Shown here: positions 35,040 through 47,800 of the stretch, piece after piece | Numbering within the stretch: position 1 is the first letter of the stretch | How the letters are laid out: each line of letters begins with the position of its first letter | Assembly: GCF_900005765.1 (NCBI RefSeq) | Contig: NC_041687.1 | Coordinates: forward strand, 1 to 64,000 | Length of the DNA stretch: 64,000 nt | From: Plasmodium relictum | Taxonomy: Eukaryota; Apicomplexa; Aconoidasida; Haemosporida; Plasmodiidae | Direction: 5' to 3' | Notes under the pieces: model-generated | Seen by the model: only the letters and a program-made list of their open reading frames with translations | Told to the model about the DNA's origin: nothing | The model's database searches: none | Translations under genes and position numbers: made by a program

Positions 35040-36506
35040 ATGTTTCAGAATATACAAACAATAATTCTCGATATTAATGATGGTGAAATGAGAGCAGGTT
35101 ATTCTGGTGAATGCTCACCAAGATATAATTCAAATTTAATTTTAGGTTTACCTTTAGGACATAATGCAACATTAAAGCATACCATATTTCCATTATTACC
35201 AGAAGTAAAAAGAGATAATGTAGAATTATTATACGGAATGAAATACATTTATAATGATAATAATAATAGTAAATATGATATAAATTATGAAGTAATGGAA
35301 AAACTGTTTGAGGACATATCAGGAAGTAAAGCATTAGATGATAATTTCCAAGATCATCCAATTTTATTAACAGAACCCAATAAAACGGATAGTAAATATA
35401 GAGAAAAATTTACTGAGTTAATGTTCGAATCTTACAATGTTTTTCAATTATTTTTATCTAGAAGAAGTGTCTTATCATGCTATGGATGTGCAAGAACATC
35501 TGGTTTAGTATTAAATGTCGAAAAAAATTGTACTAATTTGTGTGGTATACAAGAAGGATATATCTTTCAAAAGCATATTGAAGAAGTTCCTATAGGAGGA
35601 GATTTAATAGATAGAATTTATTTGGCGTATTTGGAAAATATTAAAAAAATAAAAATTTATCCTTATTTTTCTATTGATACAAGCCAAAATAGTGAAAGAA
35701 ATAATGAAATAAAAATATTAAAATGCCCATTAGTGACAAAGTCATATTACCTTTGGGGATCCCTATATGTAGTTAATCAGTTAAAAGAAAGTTTAGTTAC
35801 TGATCAAAATGTTTGTGATAAAAATAAAAAATCTTCGAATACAAATGAAACTAATAATTATAAACTACCAGATGGCAATGTAATAGATGAGTGTACCATT
35901 GATTCATTAAAACTTATATTCCCATATATTTTTTTTAGAAAAAAATATAATCAAAATAATATAAGTAAAATTGGTGGAACCCTATCATTAAATAATATTG
36001 ACTTAAATTTATTTTATGATTCTTTAAAAAATTTGAAACTTCCAATTTTATATACATATAACTATAAAATAAATAGTAGTAATTCAATTATTGAAAAAGT
36101 TCTTGAAAATACTTCTGATAAAAATTCGAATATATGTTATTCAGATCAAATTGATAATTACTTTGAAATTTTTGATGGGTTACAAAATTTTATTAAAAAG
36201 GGAATTTTATCCTTTATATCCTCTAATATAAATTTAGATGAAATTCTTAATTTTTTAATTGTAACAGGAGAATCTACTATGTTTAACAATTTTGTAGGAA
36301 TTTTAAAATCATATCTACCTTTTATTGATACAATAAAAGAAAAAAATACTAAAATAATTTATAGTAAAGGAACAGATAGAAAATATAATTGTTTTATAGG
36401 GGCATCTATTTTATCATCATTAGGTTCTTTCCCCCAGTTTTGTATGACAAAAAATGAATACGAAGAATATGGGGTTAAAAATATTGTTGATAGGAAATGT
36501 GTTTAA
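35040..36506 (+). CDS. Actin-related protein, ARP4/BAF53-like
   Basis: A single exon of 488 residues. The N-terminus matches phosphate-loop 1 of the actin fold (IILDINDGEMRAGYSGE). It continues with HPILLTEPN and REKFTELMFESYNVFQLF, as in actins and ARPs, then a region equivalent to phosphate-loop 2 (SGLVLNVEKNCTNL) and a C-terminal FLIVTGESTMFNNF. Loop 2 lacks the D-x-G-x-G-x-T glycines of actin, so ATP hydrolysis is doubtful. The RAGYSGE and EGYIFQKHIEEVPIGGDLI segments look most like nuclear ARP4, a subunit of NuA4/INO80/SWR-type chromatin complexes. An Asn/Lys-rich insertion lies near residues 255-300. The ARP class is secure; the ARP4 subtype is my inference. Confidence 0.85.
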   Translation: MFQNIQTIILDINDGEMRAGYSGECSPRYNSNLILGLPLGHNATLKHTIFPLLPEVKRDNVELLYGMKYIYNDNNNSKYDINYEVMEKLFEDISGSKALDDNFQDHPILLTEPNKTDSKYREKFTELMFESYNVFQLFLSRRSVLSCYGCARTSGLVLNVEKNCTNLCGIQEGYIFQKHIEEVPIGGDLIDRIYLAYLENIKKIKIYPYFSIDTSQNSERNNEIKILKCPLVTKSYYLWGSLYVVNQLKESLVTDQNVCDKNKKSSNTNETNNYKLPDGNVIDECTIDSLKLIFPYIFFRKKYNQNNISKIGGTLSLNNIDLNLFYDSLKNLKLPILYTYNYKINSSNSIIEKVLENTSDKNSNICYSDQIDNYFEIFDGLQNFIKKGILSFISSNINLDEILNFLIVTGESTMFNNFVGILKSYLPFIDTIKEKNTKIIYSKGTDRKYNCFIGASILSSLGSFPQFCMTKNEYEEYGVKNIVDRKCV

Positions 36507-38571
36507 TAAAAAAAAAAGTATATTACGTAATTATTTTATTAACATATATATATATGTTATTTTTAAATTATTTTCAATGTTTTTTTTAATTTTTATGGAA
36601 TTATTTATAAATTTTTATAATTGCATTTGGAATTTTTTCATATTATAATAACTCCTTCGATTATATATTTTTTTTTTTTTAATATTCATGTAGGTATTTC
36701 ATAAAACTAATTTTTATTTTATAAAATTTTTATTTTTTTTACCTTTTTAATTGAAAATAAACAATTTATATAATTCCCCCTACTTCTTATTATGCATTAA
36801 TAAGTTTGGCAAATTTTTTATATTTTTTGAACTCCGTATTTTTAATAATTTTTGTTTTATTTATTTATGTGTTAGAAATACAAACAATTACTTGATGAGA
36901 ATAAACTTGTATCATTATAGCTTTTGAAATATTTTCAATATAAGGTAAAATGTTCTAAAATTATAATATCTTCATGAAGAAAATAAAAAAAATGTTAGAT
37001 AACAAATATATGATTATTTTTTAAAATAATTCCTTTTTCATTTTTGCTGATACAAAATTGTGTACATATTCTTATATATTATATGTATTTTTTCTATATT
37101 TCAAATTATATTTTTAAAATAATTAGAGAAGTGAATAAATTCTGAGTAAATAAAAAGTTTCAGAATCAAATTTTACAATTATAGATGTTGAAATAAAAAA
37201 GATATAAGTATTGATGAATAATATATCTTAAAACTTATAAATGCATTAAACAAAAAACTTTGTAGTAAAATAAAATTTTATTACATAGAAAAAGTATATG
37301 CCTAATTTACTTTATCATAGCTTTATGAAGTATATTTATACATAACCTTTTTATAATTTGATACAACTGCTTACATAAACATTTTTTTATTAATTTTTAT
37401 ATTTATATAAAAAGGTATACCTTAATTTTCTTTTTAATTAGAATAATTCATTTAAATCTTTTTATTTTTTTTAAGAATTTAATATCATCTTTTATCCCAC
37501 AATATAATAATTCTTGTAATAAAGTAGTGCACAAATTTCTACTTAAATTATTAATATTATATTTATTTAGAATGATCTTTCATTTATTACTCTTTTTTTT
37601 TTGTTCTTTCATATAAAAATAATAAAAGTTTTCTATTTTTTATAATATATATATATTTATTTATTTATTAAATAATTCTTAAAAATTAATTACTACTATT
37701 TTTTTTTAATATCATAAATTTCACCATTACATATTTAACATTGTATATTCAAAAAAATTAATAAAATTTATTATTTTTTTGGTAATATTAATATATAAAA
37801 TTTTGTATATTCTCCTAGAAACATTTTATTAAAAAAAAAAAAAAGGTAATAAATGAGTAAATAAAATAGTAAGAGGAATTTTTTTTCATAAATTTATTGT
37901 AAAATATCTTTTTCTTTTTTTTTTCTTTTTTTAGCTCAGGTTAAATTTTAAAACAAAAAACATAAAGAATATATATTTCTTACATAACAATTAATATAAA
38001 TGAATATAAGTAATTTATAATTAATTTTCCATATAAATACTAAATGTATACATTTATATATATAAATTTCTTTTCTTTTTTTTTTTTTTTTTGCATAAAT
38101 TCATATATGATTGTAAATTACTTTTATAAAGTTTTTTTAAATTGCTTTAAGGAAAAAAAGAAAAATTAAATCTATATAAAAATTTATTATGAGAAATAAA
38201 TACAAATATTTTATAATTTGAAAAGAAATAAATTCCAGATAAATAACCTCTATAATACTTCATAAAATAATTTTAAGAAATATTAAAATAGGATTTAAAA
38301 ATACATTAGAAAAACATATGTGGATATAATAAAAAAAAAAAGCTTTATATAAACGGTTAAAATTTTGTAGAAGAACCAAAAGGTTTACATAAGTATTGGC
38401 GAAAACTTAATAAAAATATAGAGTAATATTGTAAACATAGTAATAAATTTACATAAATATTAAAATAAATTATAAAACAAAATATATGAAAAAACGCCTT
38501 TTTAATAAATAAATAAATAAATATATATATATGCAAGTAAAAATCCTTAAAACAAATATATAAAAAAGAAA
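36507..38571. other. Spacer between the ARP and CK2 beta genes
   Basis: About 2 kb of A/T-rich sequence holding the ARP 3' region and the CK2 beta 5' region. No gene is visible. A 64-codon open frame overlapping the ARP end is low-complexity and not supported. Confidence 0.6.
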
Positions 38572-39306
38572 ATGAATAACAGTGATTCTAATAAGGATTT
38601 ACAAGATTCAAAATCTGATAAAAGTACATCGTGGGTTAAATGGTTTAATAGTAGAGCACTAAGTAATTTCTTAGTTGAAGTAGATCACGAATATTTAACG
38701 GACTCTTTTAATTTATATGGTTTAAAATCAGAGATTCCAAATTTTAATCATTTATTGTCCATTATTGCAGGGGATGCCCCAGATGAAGAAGATTCTAAAA
38801 ATAATTATAGTAAAGATGCAGTATGCTTATATTCATTGATTCATGCAAGGTATATTACAACACCAAAAGGATTATCATTAATGAAAGACAAATATATTAA
38901 GGGAGATTTTGGAAGTTGCCCAAGAGTTAGTTGTTCTCAACATAACGTTTTGCCTATTGGATTATTTGATCAAATTAAAATTGCAAAAGTTCATATTTAT
39001 TGCCCTTTATGTCAAGAAATTTATAAAATACATGATGAAGATAAAGTATATTTGGATGGTTCTTTTTTCGGTACATCTTTTCCTCATATATTATTACAAA
39101 CATATCCTTATTATGCAACCTTAAAAACACCTTCATATTGCACTTCTAAAATTTTCGGTTTTGGTGTTTATCATAATTTTACAAGAACAGAATATAAAAT
39201 TGCTAAAGGAGAATTTGGAAAATTAGCTAGGGAAAACTTTTTAAAAAAAAATCCTAAATATTTAAAAAAATTAAGGAAGGAAGAATTACAAATTAGAGAT
39301 ACATAG
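38572..39306 (+). CDS. CK2beta: Casein kinase II beta (regulatory) subunit
   Basis: A single exon of 244 residues. CK2 beta dimerises and tethers two catalytic alpha subunits, modulating substrate choice. The protein starts with a short Ser/Asp-rich leader and then has SWVKWFNSRALSNFLVEVDH, the alpha-helical domain typical of the family. An acidic loop (GDAPDEEDS) follows. The zinc finger comprises CPRVSC and, about 23 residues on, CPLC. The C-terminal FGTSFPHILLQTYP and FGFGVYHNF segments form the alpha-binding part. The length is close to the Plasmodium CK2 beta that I recall. The start is set by an A-rich context with the domain following closely. Confidence 0.96.
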   Translation: MNNSDSNKDLQDSKSDKSTSWVKWFNSRALSNFLVEVDHEYLTDSFNLYGLKSEIPNFNHLLSIIAGDAPDEEDSKNNYSKDAVCLYSLIHARYITTPKGLSLMKDKYIKGDFGSCPRVSCSQHNVLPIGLFDQIKIAKVHIYCPLCQEIYKIHDEDKVYLDGSFFGTSFPHILLQTYPYYATLKTPSYCTSKIFGFGVYHNFTRTEYKIAKGEFGKLARENFLKKNPKYLKKLRKEELQIRDT

Positions 39307-40461
39307 AATTTTAAAATTTTGAGATATATACATAATAAAAACTTCAATTCTATTCAATAATATTTTTTTTTATTATTATTATTCTCATATAAAAAAAGTA
39401 CAAAAACATTATTAATATTTTATTTGATTATTATTTTAAAATAAGTATTTTTTTTTATATTTTATTGAATAATAGAAAAGTAAATTTTTTCATAAAAAAT
39501 TATTGATAATATTTTAAAATTTTTTTATATTTACATATATATATTTTATTAGTTGTAAGTTTATTTAAAAACATAAAAATAAATGAAAAACACGTAATAA
39601 TTAAATTAGATCAAAAAATAAAAAATAAAGAAATTAAAAAATTACATGAATATTTCTTTTTTTTCTTAATAAAACACATTTATGAATGTTCACCCCTTAA
39701 AAAGTGCCCATATTATATTTAATTTTTTTCTTTTTCTTTTAAATTTTTATATTTATTTATATAAGATTGTAAATTTGACTTTTTTGAATAGTATTTTTTT
39801 TTTTTTTTTTTTGTTATTAAGAAAATTTTCTTAGACGTAATACTAATGCTTAATTTTGTAATCAATCTATTAATTTAACTGAATATTTTTCTTGTTTTTT
39901 TTTTGTTGTATTCATTAATATTCATAGTTTATTTTAAAAAAAAAAAAAGGCTATTGTATTTTATATATATATAAAATTTCCTAAGAATTATTAAATTTAA
40001 GTGCCATCTATGATTCATTATATTTATTTTTTAAAATAATAAAAAACTAATGAATCTTTGTTTCCTATATTTTATTTAAAGAATAAAAAATTTTAACTGA
40101 AAAATTATTATTCTTTAATTTTATTAATATAATTTCCAAAAAAAAAAAAAAAAGTATCCTGTAAGACTTCTGGTTTATAATATATATATATATATATGGG
40201 GATAAAAAAATAATTAATAAATTGTGAATTTTTCTTTAATATTTGATTATTAATTTTTTGATAATCCTCTAAAAATGAAAAAAAAATATATTTGGAAAAT
40301 TATATAAACACTGATGAAAAATAAAAAAATACCTAATATTTATTTTTTTTTTTAATGATATATTTTATATTCATTCTATTAATATCGTATATCTGTCTTC
40401 CTACATATATAAATACACTTATAAGAAAATGTAAAAGTTTTTAATTTTTAAGTAACAGATT

Positions 40462-40528
<67 letters not shown>

Positions 40529-41817
40529 AAACTCCTTTTTTATTAACATTTTTACACAAAGCAAAAAATTAATACTTTCTAGAGATGAGTTCAAATGTAA
40601 ACTATGTATTATGAAAAAAAAAAGAAAAAAGAAAAAAGAAAAAAGAAAAAAGCCATTTGTAACTTAAAATATTTAATCTGTAAAATAATTGATACCTAAT
40701 TATACATAGTATTACAATATTTTTTTTTTTTATTCAATATTACTATTGTACTCTTGTGAATATGCTTATTCATCAATATAGTTTTTAAATTTTAAGATAT
40801 TCAAATTACAAAATAAATAAAATAAAAAAAGAATATTCTTTTTTTTTCTTTTTTTTCATTATATATATTATATCCCTACTCGTGCAAAAAGAAAAAGAAA
40901 AAATGCACACGTTAATATTAAGGAATAAATCCTTGTAAAAAATTCAAATAAAAAGAACGTATTGATGTTAAAAAAAAAAAAAAAATAGGAAAAAAATAGA
41001 GGAAAAATAACATGAGTTGAAACGTGCTTAAACACCTTCATGATTAAAACATTTTAAAAATATCAATATGAATTAGAAAAATATAATAAATTTTTAATTT
41101 TTAATAAATTTAAATATTTATAACTTTATTAGTTAAAATAATTTTAATATTTAAAATAAATTTTTAAATTTTAGAAAAAATATGAAATAATACAAGTTTA
41201 TAAAAAAAAAAAAATAGTGTTAAATATATAGAAAGTACAAAAAAAAAAAAGTGAAAATCAGTAAAATAAAAATATATATATGTACATATATATATGTAGA
41301 AATAGAATTAAAAAATAAATGTAAAATTATATAAAAATATAAAATAGTGATAAAATTATTTCTTTATATAATAATATACGTATCTTTCCATTTACATTGT
41401 GTGATATATGTAAAGTTCAAGATAATTGTATGCGTATCCTAAGCATTTTAATGATTCACATGCACTTAAAAAAAAAAGATATCATTTTTTTAGTATTTGA
41501 AAAAATGTGGTCAAAAAAAAAAAAAATTTATAGAAAAAAAAGATTTTTTATATAAAAAAAAATTTAATATATAAAAAAAATATGAAAATTTTTTGATACA
41601 TTTTTTTTCATTTGATGTTTATTGTAGTTAAACATCATAAAGTAATATTTATAAAGTGTAGTTTATTTTTAAAATTTTAATAAATTACTATATAAACAAA
41701 AAAAAAAAAAAAAAATAAAATAAAAATAAAATAAAAAAAATAAAAATAAAAATAAGCGAAAAAAAAAAGAAAAAGAAATTATAAAACATTTACATAAAAC
41801 AAATCATGTGGTAGAAA
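39307..41817. other. Long 5' region of NOT1
   Basis: About 2.5 kb without a gene. It contains an (AT)n array of about 58 bp at 40464-40522, a GAAAAAA tandem run at about 40620-40652, and a dense A-rich stretch just upstream of the NOT1 ATG. It probably includes the NOT1 promoter and 5' UTR. Confidence 0.65.
40464..40522. repeat. (AT)n microsatellite
   Basis: About 58 bp of pure AT repeats in the spacer between CK2 beta and NOT1. Confidence 0.85.
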
Positions 41818-44800
41818 ATGAATAACAACTTTAACATAAATGTTCAGGTGGACGATGCAGCTCTTAACAAGTATGAAGTTGAAGTAAATAGTTATTTTGC
41901 AAAATTATATACTGGGGAAATTACAGTGAATACAATGCTTGATATTATGAAAAATTTATCCTTATCCCCTAAAGGGTCAAAAAATAATGATGTATATAAA
42001 TCAATGTTGCTTATTCTTTTTAATGAGTGTAGATTTTTTCCAAAGTACCCCAATGAAGAATTAGATGTAACAGCTCAACTATTTGGAAAATTAATTAAAC
42101 ACAATTTATTAATATCTTATGGTAATACATTAGCTGTTGCATTAAAATGCATACTGGAAGCGTTGAAAAAAGGAAAAGATTCCAAGATGTTTAATTTTGG
42201 AATAACAGCATTAGAACAGTTTGAAGATTCTTTAATTTGTTATCCTAGCTTTTTATCATCTTTAATATCTATACCAAATTTGAGGCAATATAATGCTCAA
42301 TATGTGATTCATTGTAGAAATTTGTTAAATTCACTCCCTGAACACATGAGAAGCTTGCCTTATATAGATTCCTCTACAATATTAAAAATCAAGCACCTTT
42401 CTGAAATGAGCACAAATAGCTCTTCAAATATTAATATATCGCAGTTATTAAACAATGATGTGAAAAAATTTTCAACAACTAATGCAAATAATAATTTAAA
42501 AAATATGAATAATTTAAGTGTAAATCTCAGTAAAAAAAAAAATAATAACACTAGTAGTATTGGGAATATTAATAATATTAGTAGTTGTAGTAATAATAAT
42601 AACAATAATTTATCAAACGCTTTAGGTAATTTACTAAATAATGGATGTAATAATAATAATATAAATAATGATAATTTATTATTATATATCAATGATATTT
42701 TACCAAATTGCGCAAATGTAGAGCAATCCTTACATAAGGTTAATAACATGTCTTCTTTAAATAGAAACGATAACATTTTCAAAAATAAAAATGTGAATGA
42801 AAACTTAAGTAATAATTTAAATTTAAATAACTTTTCATCAGTTAATAATATAAATAATCAATTGAATATGAATATTCTAAATAATGATAAGTCGAATAAT
42901 ACTAGCAGCATAAATAATTTATATTTAAATAGATCATTTTTAACTGCAAATGAAAATAATCAACTTAACAAAAATACAAATGTAGCTGGAAACAATTCAT
43001 ATATTAATAGAGAGATGAATTATAGAAATAGCTCATGCTTAAATGAAAATACAGCAAACTCAAATATAGCAAGTTATATAGATAATGCAATTAAGATAAA
43101 TACTAACGAAAATGTGAAATATGCAAATAATGAGAACGATAATAATTCTATTAAGGAAAAGGAACAGTTATATGGTATAATTGACAGTTTCTATGATCAA
43201 ACTCAAAAAGGTTTACCTTCTCATTTAAATTTAAATAATATAAGTGGGTTTGGTTTAGGACAAATAGAATGTTTGATTGATAATACAGATTTTACAAAAA
43301 ATATAGTTGTTCCTTCATCCTTTATAGTAGGAGAAGTATTTAGTATTTTTAACACTTTATGTTTATTTAATATTGATGAAAAGACAAAAATTTTAAAAGA
43401 TGTAATGCAGCCAGAATATTATAATTGGNNNNNNNNNNNNNNNNNNNNNNNNNNNNNNNNNNNNNNNNNNNNNNNNNNNNNNNNNNNNNNNNNNNNNNNN
43501 NNNNNNNNNNNNNNNNNNNNNNNNNNNNNNNNNNNNNNNNNNNNNNNNNNNNNNNNNNNNNNNNNNNNNNNNNNNNNNNNNNNNNNNNNNNNNNNNNNNN
43601 NNNNNNNNNNNNNNNNNNNNNNNNNNNNNNNNNNNNNNNNNNNNNNNNNNNNNNNNNNNNNNNNNNNNNNNNNNNNNNNNNNNNNNNNNNNNNNNNNNNN
43701 NNNNNNNNNNNNNNNNNNNNNNNNNNNNAATTCACTCCCTGAACACATGAGAAGCTTGCCTTATATAGATTCCTCTACAATATTAAAAATCAAGCACCTT
43801 TCTGAAATGAGCACAAATAGCTCTTCAAATATTAATATATCGCAGTTATTAAACAATGATGTGAAAAAATTTTCAACAACTAATGCAAATAATAATTTAA
43901 AAAATATGAATAATTTAAGTGTAAATCTCAGTAAAAAAAAAAATAATAACACTAGTAGTATTGGGAATATTAATAATATTAGTAGTTGTAGTAATAATAA
44001 TAACAATAATTTATCAAACGCTTTAGGTAATTTACTAAATAATGGATGTAATAATAATAATATAAATAATGATAATTTATTATTATATATCAATGATATT
44101 TTACCAAATTGCGCAAATGTAGAGCAATCCTTACATAAGGTTAATAACATGTCTTCTTTAAATAGAAACGATAACATTTTCAAAAATAAAAATGTGAATG
44201 AAAACTTAAGTAATAATTTAAATTTAAATAACTTTTCATCAGTTAATAATATAAATAATCAATTGAATATGAATATTCTAAATAATGATAAGTCGAATAA
44301 TACTAGCAGCATAAATAATTTATATTTAAATAGATCATTTTTAACTGCAAATGAAAATAATCAACTTAACAAAAATACAAATGTAGCTGGAAACAATTCA
44401 TATATTAATAGAGAGATGAATTATAGAAATAGCTCATGCTTAAATGAAAATACAGCAAACTCAAATATAGCAAGTTATATAGATAATGCAATTAAGATAA
44501 ATACTAACGAAAATGTGAAATATGCAAATAATGAGAACGATAATAATTCTATTAAGGAAAAGGAACAGTTATATGGTATAATTGACAGTTTCTATGATCA
44601 AACTCAAAAAGGTTTACCTTCTCATTTAAATTTAAATAATATAAGTGGGTTTGGTTTAGGACAAATAGAATGTTTGATTGATAATACAGATTTTACAAAA
44701 AATATAGTTGTTCCTTCATCCTTTATAGTAGGAGAAGTATTTAGTATTTTTAACACTTTATGTTTATTTAATATTGATGAAAAGACAAAAATTTTAAAAG

Positions 44801-47800
44801 ATGTAATGCAGCCAGAATATTATAATTGGCTTGCATTTTACATAGTAAAATCAAGAGCATCAAAAGAAGTAAACTTACATAATGTATTCTTAGAGTTTAT
44901 TGATAAATTAAGTTACCCATTGTTTATAGATACTATAATAAATATGACATATGATTGCATACTTATATTATTTAAATATATCAACGAATTAAAAGAAGTT
45001 AGCGCTTTTAGAACGGTTTTGAAAAATTTAGGTTCATGGTTAGGATTTATAACATTAGGAAGAAATAGACCCCTAAAATCAAAAATATTGGATTTAAAAT
45101 TAGTATTATTTGAAGCATATGAAAAAGGTTGTTTAGTTTGTATATTGCCTATGGTGTGTAAAATTTTAGAATCAGTAAAACTTTCTAAAAATTTTAAACC
45201 ACCTAATCCATGGACAACAGCTATCTTATGTTTGTTAACCGAAATACACGAATTGCCAAATGTTAAAACGTATATAATTTTTGAAGTAGAAGTATTATTT
45301 AAAAATTTATCATTAGATATACAAGATTATCAAAATAAAACTTCATTACTAAGTAAAAGAGTATCATATAATAAAAAATGTGATTTTGTTGTATCAAGAA
45401 ACAATAACATTTCATCAGCAAATGTTGATATGAAGAACGTCTCTTTAAAAGATAATATAACAAATATTAATACTTCACAAAGAGAAGAAAATAATTTGAA
45501 TGAAAATCTAAAATTAGAAGAATTAGAAAATTCAGCAAAAAATATATTAACAAATAATAGAATAAGTACAGATAAAATTCAACAGATGAATCAAAACAAC
45601 CAACGAAATATAAATTTAAAAAATATAGTATCTCAATGGAATCAAAATAATACCAATAGAATCGATCCTCTTATGAATGATACAACTCTAGTTTCTTCTT
45701 TTTCACCACCAGATTTAAATTTAATTAATTCTCATTTTTCAAAAAAATCAATGAACAATTTAAATAAGAAGCCAAATATAATGAATGATTTAAATACTAA
45801 CAATTTGAATTATAATAATAATATGAATGTTTCTGGTGTTTCTGGTGATAGTATTTCTAATAATAAAATGAATAATAGTAAATTTTTGCAAAGTTTAAAT
45901 AATGCAGTAATAATATCTCCTTCAATAGCTTTATTTCAAATTCAACCAAGTCTAAAGAAAGTAGTTCCTATAGCAGTTGATAGAGCAATTAGGGAAATAA
46001 TTTCTGCTATACTAGAGAGATCAGTAGCAATATCTTGTGTTACCACTAGAGAAATTATATTTAAGGATTTCTGCTTAGAAAAAGATGAAAATTTAATTCG
46101 TAAAGCGTCTCATATCATGATTGCTTCTTTAGCTGGTTCTTTAGCTTTAGCTACTTGCAAAGAACCTTTGCGAATTTCTTTGACTCAGCACTTAAGGCAA
46201 TTGCTACAACCAACTAGTACAAAAGATTGCAATGATCAAGTTTTAATTGAACAAGTAGTTCAAATTTTAAGTGCAGACAATTTAGAATTAGGATGCAATT
46301 TGATTGAACAGGCAGTTATTGAAAAAGCTATAAAGGATATAAATGAAGCATTAGCACCCTCCTTTTTAGCGAGGCAAGTAGCAAATGAAAATAGCATAGC
46401 ATTTAATGATTCTTCTTATGCTGTAAACACAAAAAAGATACAGTTGGAATTTGCTGACATTTTAAAATTAGGTTCACCAATAACAAATCACCAATTGCAA
46501 ATATATAAGGATTTTTTAAATATAGCTCCATTAAAAAAGTTGCATGCTGCTGCTAAAGCTTTATCTCTTATTTATAAAAATGTTAATGAAAATAATACAG
46601 AGAATCAAAATCAAAATAGTCAAGTTAATGTCTCATTTTCAAATGAAAATTTACAAAATAATCAGGAAAAGATTGTATATGCAAAAAATATGTCTCAAAC
46701 ACGTTTAAATGAACAACAAAACCATATTTCAAAAAATGATTTTAAAATAAATAATACGGTGAACAATATAGATTATAACTTGAATAATAATATAAAAAAT
46801 CAACAAAATTTTCCTTCAAAAACAAATGTAAATGAAAATAATACTCAATCAAATATACCTATTACAATTCCTTTAGGAGCCAATGTTCAATTTCATAAAG
46901 TTCTGAAAAAATTGGAGCTTGCAACTGGCCAATTAAAAGAAGCTATTAAAGATATCATTATGTTACCCCCAATATTATTTAATATAAATAGAGAAAAAAG
47001 TTATTGCAATATTAATAAATTAAGTCTTTATATTTTATATAGTTTATCAGTGGATGGAAATATATTTAATCTAATTAAATCTATACCAGAAATAGCTGCT
47101 TTAACACAACATAAAAATGAAACTATTATTTCATATTCAAACAAAATATATAAATTTCTTTTTGAAATTACTCCATATAATGATAAAACGCAACTAGGTT
47201 GTAGATTAAACGACCCTGTAGGCATTTATTTGGAGGTGTTTTTATGTATACTGGAAAAACTAAAAAAAAAATGTCCTTTATTAAAAAAACATATATCAAA
47301 TTTGATAACGCCGAATAATAGTAATGTATCAAATAAAAATAATACAGAAAATAATAATGTATCCTTTTTAAATATGAATGATTCTCCCAAAGAAAATGAA
47401 GTAGTAGATGATGAATCAAAAGATAACACAAAAGTCGAAGTAAAAAATTCCTCTTGTTTGAATAATAATTTAGATGCATGTAATGAAAACAAAAGTGAAG
47501 AGAATAAAAAAAATAATGAAGACTTATATAAATACAATGTAAATGTTATATCTGGTCTAATTAGGTATAATCTAGTTGATATAGAAAAATATAAACATTA
47601 TCTAGAAAAGGAACTCGATAATGGAAGATGTGTTAATTGTGTAGAGTTCGTTGTTTTATTATTAAAAAGCATTTTATTAGATTTCCAAATTTTTAGATAT
47701 AACGATTTTGAAAATATTTTTTCTATTTTAAACACTATTAAAGAAAAAAATATTCTCCCAAATAAAATTATTTATACAAGCAATTGGATACCAATGAATA

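Noticed and set aside
42328-44829. Genuine tandem duplication in NOT1
   Set aside because: The inner ends coincide exactly with the N run and the blocks appear identical, which fits unmerged gap flanks better than a biological repeat.
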